A stretch of 64,000 nt of DNA from Lactarius indigo (lineage: Eukaryota > Basidiomycota > Agaricomycetes > Russulales > Russulaceae), in contig JAFKAC010000049.1 in the NCBI GenBank assembly GCA_025766275.1, positions 62,001-126,000 on the forward strand, read 5' to 3'. The position numbers and the translations under genes were made by a program. The notes under the pieces were generated by a model. The model saw only the letters and a list, made by a program, of their open reading frames with translations, was not told where the DNA came from and did no database searches. This document shows, piece by piece, positions 44,890 to 56,725 of the stretch; position 1 is the stretch's first letter, and every line of letters begins with the position of its first letter.

Positions 44890-47800
44890 ATGCGAATTCC
44901 AGTACTTTTCAAATCTGCTCACGCGACGGCCGAACGAAACGTTTTGGTAGACTCGGGCGCAACAGACAACTTCATAAGCGCAAACCTCCTGAAACGACTC
45001 AAGATAGCCTGGCTACCTACCGAACGCTCCATCAAAATATGGAATGTAGATGGAACCCACAACCAAGGAGGAGAGATCACATCCTTCACCGACCTCACAG
45101 TCAAAACCGGGGGAAAGACCCAAAACCTTCGATTCCTTATCACGGACCTCGGAAACGACAAAGTCATACTGGGATACCCCTGGTTTACGGCCTTTGAACC
45201 CAAGTTCCACTGGCGAGACGCCACACTCAATGAAGAATTCCAACCAGTGGTTATCACCAGTCTGCATCTGTCCGACGAAGCCATGCCTCTAGAAGCAACC
45301 ATCAAGGCATTGGAGACGTATCAACTGGACGAATCAGCCTGGGAACAGCTACAAGAAGAAGACGAACCTTGTATCCGGCTGCGAAAAACAACAACAGCAT
45401 CAGAATTAGCGCAACAAGAAGCGGCAAAAAGGCCCCAGAGAACCTTCGAAGAGATGGTCCCGGAAGAGTACCGGAGACATCAGAAAGTTTTCAGTGAGGA
45501 AGCGTCCCAGCGCTTTCCCCCTTCACGCCCGTGGGACCACGCCATTGATCTAGTCCCAACCGCCCCTGAAACAATGGATTGCAAAGTATACCCACTCACA
45601 ATCCCGGAAAACGAAAAATTAACAGAATTCGTAACCGAACACCTGGAAAAGAAGTACATCCAACCGTCCAAATCTCCTTACGCATCCCCCTTCTTTTTCA
45701 TCAAAAAGAAGGACGGGAAACTACGCCCGGTACAGGATTACCGCCGCCTCAACGAACTAACCGTAAAAAATCACTACCCACTCCCCCTAATCCCCGAACT
45801 TATCGATAAGATCCGAGAAGCAAGGCTTTACTCGAAGCTTGATATCCGATGGGGATACAACAACGTTCGAATCAAACAGGGGGACGAATGGAAAGCGGCG
45901 TTCAAGACAAATCAGGGGTTGTTCGAACCACGAGTCATGTTCTTTGGCCTCACAAATTCCCCTAGCACCTTCCAAACTATGATGGACACTATCTTTCGGG
46001 AACTGGTGCTGACAGGGGAAGTAATTGTCTACATGGACGATATCCTAATCGCGACCTCAGACGACCGCACCCACCACAGAATGGTACTACACCAAGTCCT
46101 CGACCTCTGCGACAAACACGACCTATATATCAAACCGGAAAAATGCGTGTTTGAAGTCCATGAGGTGGAATACCTGGGGCTAATCATCGGGTACGGACAA
46201 CTGCGAATGGACCCAGTCAAAGTACAAGGAGTCCGAGAATGGAAGGCGCCGACATCACTCAAAGAAGTACGAGCCTTCCTAGGATTCTGCAATTTCTACC
46301 GGCGATTCATACGGGGGTTCTCTACAATTGCAAGACCCCTCCACGACCTCACGAAGAAAGATGTTCCCTGGGAATGGACGGAAGCTAGACAAAAAGCCTT
46401 CGACACCATCAAAGAACGAATCAGTTCGGAACCGGTCCTACTATTCCCGAAACTAGATCAACCCTTCGAAATCGAAGTCGATGCTTCAAGTTACGCCCTA
46501 GGGGCCGTCCTAAACCAGAAGGGAGAAGACGACAAAATGCACCCGGTCGCATTCTATTCCGAATCCCTATCGGAAGCCGAATGCAATTACGACATCTACG
46601 ACAGGGAACTACTAGCAATTGTAAAAGCGCTACGCACTTGGCGAACATACCTCGTGGGATCCCCCCATCTAATAACAATCCATACAGACCACGCCAACCT
46701 ACAATACTGGAAAGAACCCAGAAAAATCAGTCGACGAGTAGCACGGGAGTTCCAAGAACTGTCGGAGTATAACTTTATACTCAAACATATCCCCGGTACC
46801 AAGAATACACAAGCAGACTCCCTATCGAGGAGACCTGATTATGATGACGGCACCAGCAACAATGATCACGTCACAGTACTCCCAGATGACGTATTTCTCA
46901 AAGTCACCCAAACGTCCATGCACGACATGGATATATGGACTCAAATTGCACAAAACATGAATGAAGCAGTACTCCTCCCATGGATAGAACCCCACAACCT
47001 AAAGAAACACGATGGGCTGTGGTGGAAGGGCGATGCTCTCGTTGTCGTGGGAAACAACAAACTTAAACGGGGGGTAATCACCTTTTTCCACGATACTCCA
47101 AGCGCAGGACATCCAGGGATCGCAAACACTCTAGAGCTATTACGACGCGACTTCTGGTGGCCCAATATGCGCAAAGATGTGGAAGCCTACGTCAAGGGGT
47201 GTGCAACATGCCAAAGCAACAAGATCAACCATCACCGACAGAAGCCCCACTTATTTCCCATCACCACCAAACCGTCAGCCGAACCGTTCGAAGTAGTAGC
47301 CATGGACTTCATAGTCAAACTCCCGATATCAAAAGGGTTCGACTCGATCCTCACTATTACGGATCATGACTGCTCAAAAGCGGCAATATTCATACCGTGT
47401 AACGAAGCCATAACGTTGGAAGGGGTGGCAAAACTTTATCTCCGACATGTCTATCCCCATTACGGCCTACCCCGAAAGATCATATCCGATCGGGATCCAA
47501 GATTCGCGTCCATGTTCATGCGACAACTGTGCAAAACGTTGGGAATACAGCAAAACGTATCATCAGCGTACCACCCACAAACCGACGGTCAATCAGAACG
47601 AACAAACCAATGGTTAGAACAATACTTGCAACATTGGTGTAACGTGCAACAGAACAATTGGGTGGAACTTCTACCCATGGCACAATTCGCTCACAACTCC
47701 TGGAGAAATGCCACCACCAAGCATTCCCCCTTCTCTCTTATTATGGGGTGGGAACCACGGACTGTGTGGACACCAAAACCATCACACAGTCCCGCGGTGG

Positions 47801-48360
47801 ATCAAAGATTGGAAGAATTGCAGATACTCCGGCAACATGCGCAAGACAGTATCAAACACGTACAGTACCTCATGGCCCAACGAGGAAAAACAGGGTTCAC
47901 ACCTTATCAGCAAGGGGACCAAGTATGGTTAGAAGGGACCAATCTCCGTACCTTCTATCCCACAAGCAAACTAGCCCCGAAGCGATACGGACCCTTTAAA
48001 ATCGTCAAGGTTCTATCAGACATTTCGTACGAATTGGAACTTCCGGCATCATGGAAGATACACCCAGTATTCCACGCAAACCTTCTGACACCATACAAGG
48101 AAACGGAGATGCACGGCGCAAACTATACCCGACCTCCACCGGACCTTATCGATGGAGAAGAGGAGTATGAAGTGGAGCAGATCGAAGATGCCCAGGAACG
48201 AGGAAGAGGGCGCAAACTCCACTACCTAGTAAAATGGAAGGGGTTCCCACCAAGCGATAACACATGGGAACCCACAACAAACATGACCCATGCCACAGAC
48301 GTCATCAAAGACTTCTACCAACGACACCCGACCGCCAAAGGGGCTGGACGAACAATATAA
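44890..48360 (+). CDS. Gypsy D pol polyprotein (intact)
   Basis: 1,156 aa from ATG 44890 to TAA 48358-48360, no internal stops. Order: protease (VLVDSGATDNFI), RT (YPLPLIPELIDK, VIVYMDDILIATS), RNase H (VDASSYALGAVL; YDIYDRELLAIVKALRTW), integrase zinc finger (HDTPSAGHPG, CATCQSNK), integrase core (VVAMDFIVKLP, SDRDPRFASMF, then Glu in the QSERTNQWLEQY region), GPY-like region (KRYGPFKIVKVL) and chromodomain (LHYLVKWKGFPPSDNTWEP). The frame is open 24 bp upstream to a GTG; gypsies B and C start at an ATG at that position (MTR.RS), which D lacks. Confidence 0.9.
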   Translation: MRIPVLFKSAHATAERNVLVDSGATDNFISANLLKRLKIAWLPTERSIKIWNVDGTHNQGGEITSFTDLTVKTGGKTQNLRFLITDLGNDKVILGYPWFTAFEPKFHWRDATLNEEFQPVVITSLHLSDEAMPLEATIKALETYQLDESAWEQLQEEDEPCIRLRKTTTASELAQQEAAKRPQRTFEEMVPEEYRRHQKVFSEEASQRFPPSRPWDHAIDLVPTAPETMDCKVYPLTIPENEKLTEFVTEHLEKKYIQPSKSPYASPFFFIKKKDGKLRPVQDYRRLNELTVKNHYPLPLIPELIDKIREARLYSKLDIRWGYNNVRIKQGDEWKAAFKTNQGLFEPRVMFFGLTNSPSTFQTMMDTIFRELVLTGEVIVYMDDILIATSDDRTHHRMVLHQVLDLCDKHDLYIKPEKCVFEVHEVEYLGLIIGYGQLRMDPVKVQGVREWKAPTSLKEVRAFLGFCNFYRRFIRGFSTIARPLHDLTKKDVPWEWTEARQKAFDTIKERISSEPVLLFPKLDQPFEIEVDASSYALGAVLNQKGEDDKMHPVAFYSESLSEAECNYDIYDRELLAIVKALRTWRTYLVGSPHLITIHTDHANLQYWKEPRKISRRVAREFQELSEYNFILKHIPGTKNTQADSLSRRPDYDDGTSNNDHVTVLPDDVFLKVTQTSMHDMDIWTQIAQNMNEAVLLPWIEPHNLKKHDGLWWKGDALVVVGNNKLKRGVITFFHDTPSAGHPGIANTLELLRRDFWWPNMRKDVEAYVKGCATCQSNKINHHRQKPHLFPITTKPSAEPFEVVAMDFIVKLPISKGFDSILTITDHDCSKAAIFIPCNEAITLEGVAKLYLRHVYPHYGLPRKIISDRDPRFASMFMRQLCKTLGIQQNVSSAYHPQTDGQSERTNQWLEQYLQHWCNVQQNNWVELLPMAQFAHNSWRNATTKHSPFSLIMGWEPRTVWTPKPSHSPAVDQRLEELQILRQHAQDSIKHVQYLMAQRGKTGFTPYQQGDQVWLEGTNLRTFYPTSKLAPKRYGPFKIVKVLSDISYELELPASWKIHPVFHANLLTPYKETEMHGANYTRPPPDLIDGEEEYEVEQIEDAQERGRGRKLHYLVKWKGFPPSDNTWEPTTNMTHATDVIKDFYQRHPTAKGAGRTI

Positions 48361-48399
48361 AGACACCCCTTTCACATCCCTCCATCCCTCAAACCAACG

Positions 48400-49848
48400 A
48401 TGACCGACACTCCAGTATCCGACACCACCCTCGTCAACATCCTCAGCAACCCCCAACTCGAAGCCGCCCTCGAATGAGGGATTGTCACCATTAACCTCAC
48501 CGACATCCCCCGTCTGTCACCACCACCGTCCCCACAACGTATCACCATCACCACCCCCATTCCCATTGAACGAGAACCCGGGGAACTTACCCCGTCAACA
48601 CCGGAGGAAGGGCAATACTCTCCAACACCACCTCCGCAACAACAATCGACCCCTCCACCGGAGCCACGACCTCAATCACTACCGTCTTCCCCATCATCCA
48701 CACCACCCCCACCTCTAGAACCGTTTACCCCGGTTCGCGTCCACACCCCCATTGACTACAACCGACCTGACTCCCCTCCTAACGACACAGACGACCCCGG
48801 CGCCCCATTCTTTCCAAACACTCCTGGTACCCCCAAGTACTACCCATTACAGATCCCGCTACCGGACGGTGGATCTAACCCAGCGAAGTACATCTACTAT
48901 CGCAAGGGATTCACCGAAGTAGTGGGGACAATGGGTGTGGGACAACCCCACTACGGAGAGGAAGTCTACCTCTCGTCACTTAGGCCGAATGTCTCGGCAC
49001 CACCCCTTACAGCGGAACAACTACAATTCTTTGACCCTCACGACATCCGCGCCTGTGCTCTGGACGAAACACTCATAGAACTTAATTCACCTCGTCTCAC
49101 GGCCGAGATTACTAGGCTGAGGACGGGGCTCCTAGCGCTCAAAGAACTCGACGAGAAGTACGAAAAGCTGGAGGAGGACACACGCAAACTACGAGCGGAA
49201 CGGCTCACGGTCGACCTGATGCTAGCCAGCACCAAGAGGCGCCTTCAGTATGCAGGGGTGCTGGCTACCATCGGCAACGAATATGCGCGTATGACAGCCC
49301 TGCCAGCCCCACTTCGTCATTCCCGTTACGCCATCCCATTTTCCCCACGACGCGGAGGACCATTAGAATTCCCCCGCCTCGCCGACAAACCCCACCGCCG
49401 ACGCTGCTATCATTGCAATAGCCCCCACCACATCGTACGCGATTGCCCCACCAGACCGCGACCCGCCTGCCGACATTGCCAAAGCCAAGAACATCAGTCC
49501 TATCGATGTATATTCCGCCGCGCAGGTATGGTCGAAGAAGTAATCACGACCTACCAGGCGGATGAACGCATACGACAAGCAGTAGCTACGGAGGCCACCA
49601 ACTCTTTTACCGTCCCCGAACCTCCGACAATCGCGGCCCGCACCCAAGGGAGGTGGTGTGGGCGGTGCTTCCGAACCGACGCCAATCATGACGAGATTCG
49701 GTGCCCACAGTACGAAATGTGTCGCAAGTGTGGCAAACACGGGCCCTTCCTCTTCCTCAAAACGCATTACTGTCGACTCGACATCTCCCCATGGCCGGAG
49801 AATGACCTTGACGCTGACATCTACGACCTCATAGATCCGGAATCCTGA
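48400..49848 (+). pseudogene. Gypsy D ORF3: post-chromodomain module with zinc knuckles (one TGA)
   Basis: Starts at ATG 48400, 39 bp after and in frame with the pol stop; ends at 49848. TGA at 48475-48477 (ALE-stop-GIVTINL) is compatible with an earlier CGA. It has a Pro-rich linker, the module core (YYPLQIPLPDG, VVGTMGVGQPHYGEEVYL), a coiled coil (about 49090-49250) and knuckles CYHCNSPHHIVRDC and CRHCQSQEHQSYRC, then CGRCFRTDANHDEIRC and a CRKCGKHG repeat. The same order is seen in gypsy A. No signal peptide or membrane segment is visible, so it is not env-like. Confidence 0.8.
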
Positions 49849-49882
49849 AGTCGAGGCGTCTTCAGACCAAGACGGGGGGTAA

Positions 49883-50451
49883 TGTTACAATTTTCCTGGA
49901 CTCGTTCCTTTCTTCACCATTATTCCCTTCCCATACTATACGAGCCCTATATGACTACGCGGACTTTACAATTACCCGGTTTCTATCACGCGCCTTGCTT
50001 ATCGACGTTCTCTTTTGATAAAGCTTGACATGTGTCAGTTTCCGACTTGTTTCCTCTCACGCGCGACCCCGCGTGATTCTCCTTTGTTCTTGATATGACT
50101 CCGCTTTGTTCTCTTTATGTTCATCCCTTTCTTCCTCGGTTTGGCGATGACGCCATCTGTTTGTGATGACCATACAGAACGATTTCTATTTAACTCTAGT
50201 TATACCTAGCTTGTATGGTAGACTAGACTTCTTGTGTAATACTACACTCGTCTAACGCAGAGTCTCCTTGTTCTCCGACCTTCGTCTTCGCTAGGCCTTC
50301 GAGTCTTAGCCCTCCTCTACAGTCCAAGTGACGTGTGTCCTTGAGACTCTTGTGCATCATTTCTACTGAAGTCGGGCCTTTGAGCTTTGACTACCGAACG
50401 ATAGACTGACTTGGTACAGGTCGTACTCAACGCCCCTGTAGTGGCGTTACA
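49883..50451 (+). repeat. 3' LTR of gypsy D
   Basis: 569 bp, preceded by the polypurine tract gacggggggtaa. Three CpG transitions distinguish it from the 5' LTR. It is followed by the TSD GGGGC and lies 160 bp before the start codon of the P-like transposase gene, where its promoter could influence that gene. Confidence 0.95.
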
Positions 50452-50611
50452 GGGGCTGTACAATTTAATTTTTTCACGCTCGCTGCTGTCATTGGCCGCA
50501 CACACTGTTGCTGACTCTTGCGCCGGCTTGCTCACAACTCCCCAAGCCAACCCCCCAAGTGCTTCTCAGCTGCCTTAAATTTCGTCATCTTCACTTTGAG
50601 GGTCTGGTTCG

Positions 50612-53600
50612 ATGCCAAAATCAAAGGTACGCATTGCACAGCGTCCCTTAAGATATTTACCAAATGACCCTATTTGCACAGAATAAAGGGGTGAAATATG
50701 ATATTACGACGACCGAGCGATGTCCTCTATGCAAGGAGGACATCCAGGTTGGTACAGCAGGCCCGCAAGGTCTTGCACAGCACCAGGGGAAAAAGAAATG
50801 CCTGGCCACTGTTAAGAAGAAGCGACAGGACACAGAAATGGCAAAGAAACCCACCTTATTCTTGTATCTTCGTCGGCAAGATACCACCTTACCTGCCACA
50901 ACCAATCTTGCCAGGGAAGCCGAATGGAAGGAGGTTGAGCGCTCTTCTCAAGTGGTGGTCAGCCAAAAGATATCCCTACCAGCAATGAACGTAGCTTATC
51001 AAGACACCCAAGGCGAAGGCGAAGATGCAGACCCGAGCACAGACCGAGACCTTGCCTCGGACCTGGACCAAGACCTGGACCAAGCTTGGGACCGAGGCGA
51101 GCAACTTGCTTGGTCTATGAGCGAGGTCAGGGCAAGGATCAGGGTGCGCGAGCCAGGGTGTGAGCCAAGGGCAGGGGGTGTAACGCTGAATCTTGCACCA
51201 AATGACCAAACGAATAGAGCCCTGCATGAAACCAACAACATGCAGCAGCCTCAAGCAACGCCTGCACGGAAGGGCTGTCGTACCGCTTGGCTCCTCCTTG
51301 ACCGCCTGCAAGCCGAGATTGTCAAATTCCCACCCGAGGTCCTAGAGGGTGGAGGCGATGAGCTTTGGACTGATCTATCAGGCTATAACAGGAATTCCGC
51401 ACTCTCAGTCTGCGCTGACGTACCGCAGGACGAGCTCTGGGAGAATGTCAATCCTGGCTTGGACAGGATTCTCGGCTTCGGGAGGCCACACGAAGAGATT
51501 GCGGCCATGGTTCGTTGTAGTTGGGCGGGATTGCAAGGGCTCTATGAATATCTTGAAGTCCTTGTTGAGGAGGGAGGCGTTGTTGGAGGGTTGTTGGAGG
51601 GGAAGGTCACCGCGTTGATAGCGGTGTAAGTCATTGTCGGCTCTGGCCTAACGATAGGACTCACTGTTTGTTGCAGATTACACCTATTGCGCACAATCAT
51701 GGACGTTTCTTCACCCATCCCATTGCCCATCCCAGCAAGCGTCGCAGGGACCCGCGAGCTTCCCATAGAAGTCCTAGAGGACAACGACAAGAGCATAATA
51801 CGTGCAAGATCTATTTCAAGTCGGAAACGGTCAATGCGTGCTACAGAACCCATGACAAAACCATGTTCAGGGGCGTACCTCGCAATGCCAGACGGTGTCC
51901 TCCCATACAGTGCCTATCCCTTCATGCTTCATGAGGCATACACGCTGCCTTGGAATATCCATATCGTCGGCCATCGGATGTTCGTACAATCAATACAGTG
52001 TGGGGGGGTTCAAGAAACATCGTCAGACTCGTGTCGCGCATGTTCACAACTGCTGACTCACCGAATTGTGGAGGGCATCCTTGCCCGAATCAAAAACGGC
52101 ATCCATGAAAATACCACCTACGTTTATCAGCCAATTGGCGGCCTCATTGAAGTCCTTCGAAAAAAGTGCGCATTGCTTGATGAGCTGCGCTTCAAACAGC
52201 TATCGATATCGCGATCCTTGGCAACCCGAGCACGGACTGTGGGTCAATATGAACAGTTAGTCATGGCAATGAGCGAAGGATCTGTCAATCACCTGGACGC
52301 ACTGCTTCGGGCGGGCTTGAACCGTGGGCTGGGAGTCAGAGGAATGGTGGAGTTACTTGACCGTGCGAGGAAAGGTTTATATAAGCCTAAGAACTTCACC
52401 GAAGAGGAGATGTCCCGCGGACTGCTCTTCCTTCGACTTGGTGGTGCACGTGTTGCAAGGCTCGCGCACCAAACTCTTGGCGCGCCGTCCGTTTCAACAT
52501 TACACCATCGCTCAAATGCTATCTCACTTCAAGCCTCGTTGTCACCCTGTGCGGGGTTTCCCACTAAGTCTGAAATCCAGTGCAATATCCGAGTCGCTTT
52601 CCAGAACTTGCGTGGGAACACTGGGTGCGGCTATGTCCTCATGATTGACGAAATCAAGGTGGAGGAGAGGATGCGATGGGACCCCTCAACCAATAGGATC
52701 CTGGGGTTGTGCCAGGAGCACACAGAACACGTGGGCCTGGAATTTTGCTCGATGAGCGATGCGAGGGCCCTTGTTCATGGCGTTCTAGTTGGCGAGATAC
52801 ATCACGCCAGCGAGGTGAGTCTCCATTAGATCGATAATGTCCATGTAGCTAACATGAACATACTCTCGCATGCACCGGCAGGCGACTGTGTTTTCCATCG
52901 GCATTCTTTCGGAGGATAGACACACATGGGGCTCGCGGCCCTTCATCGTCATAGGCACCTGCAAACGGGAGGGCTGTGACAGACATGCGCGACTTATTTC
53001 CACTGTTATTGAGGCTTGTAATGCTGAGAGTTCAGTGATAGGATGCCCCCTTTTCTCCATCGCTTCAGACGGAGAAAGTCATCGAGGATCTGCCCTGACA
53101 AAGCTCACACATGTACGACCTCTTGGTCCGGATTCTGAACTCCATGTGCTGCTTGGGAATCTATGTCTCATGAACCTTCTGGTTGGCAACAACGACATTA
53201 CAGCAGACAAAGACCCCAAGCACGTCATGAAGCGTTGTCGAAATTTCTCTATTCGCAAGTCCGGCGTCATGATCAACGGCTTCGTCATCACCCCCGCACT
53301 CCTCCGCTTCCACCTTCAAGCAAACAAAATGCCCCCTCATCGCATCTCCTACTTGCTCAATCCCACTGACCGCCAGGACGTCCCATTGTGCTACACGTTT
53401 ATGAAGGAAATCTGGACCCTCCCTCCTCCGGCGCCGACAGATAAGCCGGGCTTTGTAGCAGCGAGAGAAGCGCTTCTGATACTCGGGTCTTTGTTTCGGC
53501 ACCTAGTCCTTCCTTTTGTGCAAGTCTCTCTTACGCTTCACGAGCAACTGGTCCATCTTAGTGCTGCTGCTCATCTTGCGACGTATCTATTTACTGTGAA

Positions 53601-56552
53601 AGGCGCTCGAAACAAGGCCATGCCTTCGCTTACTTTCAAGGACCTGATACTTCTGGTAAAGAATGCGTATTTCTGTGTTGCGAAGGCAAAGATCTACACT
53701 CCTGATGGAAACTTCTACCTCGTTCTCAATGGGACTGACCGGCTGGAATCTACCTTCGGCGTTGTGCGATCGATGGTTGGGAACGATGCCAACGCTGATG
53801 TCCTTACACTCGGGTATCGTCTTTCTCATGCCGTAGAGTGTCTTAACATTCTCTCAGAGCATCCTATGTGGGACCGCGGTCCTAGGCGTCCTCACCTTCG
53901 TGGCATCAAGGACGGAAACGGTGATGTTATCTCCAAGTCCGATCACATAACCCCTGCGTCTTGGGATGGAAATGTCAATGTTCGAAACGTATCTTTGGTC
54001 ACCGCATGGAACCTGGGACGTCGGATGGTCACGTCCAAATTCCCATCTAACAAGATCGAAGAGTTGCTACTGGAGCTGGAGAACAAGGGATACGACATGG
54101 AATTCCCCTTCGGACAGGTCACTGAGAGCATTGAAATGTCTGACGATGACGACGACGGCGACGATGAGCAAGACGAGCGCAATGGTATTCATGTCATACC
54201 AGCAACTGAATCGCTTGATGCACAAGACGCGACGACTCTCATATCGTCACTGGAACTAGGCGAAGGTGGGTGCCCCATGCTCGAGATATGATTATGTGCT
54301 CAAACCGGACAAAGGAGAGGGCCCCCTACTCGACTTGGAGGATCACGCGTCTATCGAAACGAGCCGCGATGGACAAGGCGAATTCAGCCCACTCATCGAC
54401 ATAGGAAATGGAAAGGAGGTCCCCAAGGCACGCATCCTCCGAGAACTCGAAAGGGCAACGTTTTCCAAAGTCCCAGGATCAACAGACCGCCTCAATCGGT
54501 GCGCTGGACTGTCTCGCTATGCAAAGACATCACCGCTTCTAGATTTATCGGGTGATGTCATCGATTCAACATCCAAGGGGGTCCTCTCCATAGGTGATCC
54601 CGCCGCTACGATTGTCAACTGCGAGGGACAATTCTTTTTGGCCATTATACAGATTAACGAGATACTGTTTGACACTTCCCCGGTTCTCGAGATAAGCCCT
54701 CGATTTCTCATGGAGCCAACGGTCACTGTGCAATTTCAGATCTACCAAGTAGTTGAAACTTCCAATGACGACCCTGATGTTGACAGCGCTGACTGGAAGT
54801 GGAATCGGAAATTGGAACATCCAGTGCTCAAGACGAAAGGCGCTTTCATACAGGTCATCAGCCCTGCGATTGCCATTCCCGAAGTCAACACCCCCATTTA
54901 CTTCTTCCGAACGGACAAGCTGCGAGCGATCGCAGCTTGCCTCTTCAGCTCAGTCCCAGTCCATGATCGTGGCCGACTCCTGCGTCTTCTCAAGAGGTCA
55001 AGCCATTTCCCATACCGGACGAATAGTGGTATGTCTTTGGTTTTATAATGGACCAGGTACTCACTACTTATCCTAGCGCACGCTGCGTTTGTCTGCGAAA
55101 CCGACCTCGATGAGCGTCCAATCACTGGACATACGTGCGCTCAGCCCAACTGTTGTCCTGTGTGTCAACTGACTGTCCCATGGGACCTCAGTAAACCCCA
55201 CAAGATTCTCGAACATGTCGCCACTCATATCCTCTTCGATAGCACGCTCGACACCGCCACAGAACTCTGTGGGCTATGCATGCGTCCCTCATCCCTATGC
55301 GTGTTTTACTTACGGAAGGGAAAAGGCGCAGGGAGTGCACCACAGATCGACGAGTGTGTGTCTTGTTGCCCTAACCTTACAGGCAGGTTATCCTACTCGA
55401 CAGCAGCAACAGAACGCACCAATTCTCCTTGTACAAACGTCCCAGTAATCTGTTCTCTGTGCCCGTCAACATCGACAGCAGTTTGGAAGTATAATATGAA
55501 GACCCACTTAGCGCGGATACACCCATCTACTAAAGGCAGTGATTCCCACAAGGCCTACATGATCAGCGAGTCCGAGAAGGCTGCCCTCAAGATTCTATGG
55601 GAGAGGCGGTACAAGATCTCACGCCGACATCAAAGACACAACGCTGTTTCAACACCTCTTGCAATTTCCGAGGCGCACACCTCACGGCAAGCTTTCTTGT
55701 GAGTCTTTCGTCGCTGTCTCTTCTCCAGCTTATCTCGCTGCTTCAGAGCGTCGCAGGACCCCTCATCTTCTAACTTTGTTCTTGCCCCTGACACACTACA
55801 CGAGCTTGAAGCGCCTGAAGACGACCACGAGACCTCAGTCCCCTCTGACAGTGACTCAAGCTCAAGGACAAGCCATCGACTCGATGAAGACAGCGCCAGT
55901 GAGCAAGGTGGCAGGAACTCAGACGCTTACATGGAAGACGAGAGGGAGCCTGAATCTGCCTCGGACCACTGGATACCTGACGCAACCGCGGAGTGTATGG
56001 CAACTGACGCAAGCGTGCACTTGGAGCATAGGGTGGTGAGTACGCCCAAGGCCTGGGTGTCAGACGGCAAGTTGCTCTTGGAGCCCAGGGCAAATGTGAT
56101 TGAGATGACGACCGACGTGACTGAGAACGGTATGTCTATACACGTTGGTGCAACTGAGAGTTGACCTGTCTCCAGTAGATACAGTTGCAACCCACCTGGG
56201 GCCTCAGCTCCTGGTCTCCGTCAATCAAACTGAATTCACGCTTGAAGGATGGCCAACAAGACACGGCCGCATACGTCGAACAAGGGACATGATGGAAGTT
56301 ACAGCATGCATTTGTGGCAAACCCGTGGAAAGCGAGTCGAAAAACGCCGACACAGCTGTCCAGTGTGGGTATAGGGGCTGTGAGACATTGTGGGTAAGTG
56401 TATTTTACCTTCCATGCTGACGCAAGTGCTGACGTCTCAACTTTTTGCTCAATTGTCTGCAGTTTCATCTCGAGTGCCTTAATTTTGAGGTAGCTCCCCG
56501 TAACTGGCGTTGTCCTAATCATATCCGACCAACCAAGCGTCAGCGTTGTTAG
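50612..56552 (+). CDS. P-superfamily-like transposase with C2HC, C2H2 and PHD fingers
   Basis: Nine exons (50612-50626, 50682-51625, 51677-52814, 52882-54265, 54315-55028, 55077-55698, 55747-56129, 56176-56393, 56463-56552) total 5,508 nt, 1,835 aa, all junctions in phase. N-terminus: zinc finger (CPLCKEDIQVGT .. HQGKKKC). The core has the order seen in P-element/THAP9 transposases: MIDEIKVEERMRWDPSTNRI near 642, FSIASDGESHRG near 759, DPKHVMKRCRN near 809, and LNGTDRLESTFGVVRS near 980. C-terminus: BED/C2H2-like finger (CSLCPS .. HLARIH) near 1,526 and a PHD finger near 1,777 (CICGKP .. CETLWFHLEC .. WRCPNH). I recall similar long proteins in other mushrooms. The family assignment is by motif, not by search. 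Confidence 0.75.
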
Positions 56553-56710
56553 AGTTGCACGGTGTTCATACAAATATACATTTTTTGTCGATGATTTCTA
56601 AGAAATTTCCTTTTTTGGATTCAAATTTCCTTTTTTGGGGTGGGGGGGGGGGGGGGGGTACGGCCCAGCCCCTTAAAAAAATTTACCGACCCCGTGCGAT
56701 TTTAAGAATC
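56553..56710. other. Right subterminal region of the P-like element
   Basis: It holds the short 3' end of the transposase transcript, a repeated tttcctttttt motif, an 18-base G run near 56641-56658 and TTAAAAAAATTTACCG, which mirrors TTAAAAAAATTTAC near 42373 at the left end. The long G runs may form G-quadruplexes. Confidence 0.6.
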
Positions 56711-56725
56711 CCGGCCCCCCCTTGC

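Larger units (their letters stand above)
42561..50451 (+). mobile_element. Gypsy D, full-length chromodomain LTR retrotransposon
   Basis: LTRs 42561-43129 and 49883-50451 (569 bp each) differ at three sites (42581/49903, 42648/49970, 42894/50216), all CpG transitions. The 5-bp TSD is GGGGC (42556-42560 and 50452-50456). Order is gag, pol, ORF3. Pol is intact; gag and ORF3 each have one in-frame TGA. It is inserted near the 5' end of the P-like element, in the same orientation as the transposase gene, and lies upstream of that gene's start. Confidence 0.95.
42312..56725 (+). mobile_element. P-like DNA transposon with nested gypsy D
   Basis: Ends are perfect 15-bp inverted repeats, CAAGGGGGGGCCGGG at 42312-42326 and its complement at 56711-56725, flanked by the 8-bp duplication CGTTTATG. 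The interior regions of both ends share TTAAAAAAATTTAC and long G runs. Without gypsy D (42561-50451 and its 5-bp TSD) the element is about 6.5 kb and holds one large spliced gene (50612-56552). The 8-bp TSD and CA..TG termini fit P, hAT or KDZ superfamilies; protein motifs favour P. Confidence 0.85.

Noticed and set aside
48400..49848. Envelope-like gene downstream of pol
   Set aside because: No signal peptide, transmembrane segment or cleavage site is visible; the content is a Pro-rich linker, coiled coil and zinc knuckles.
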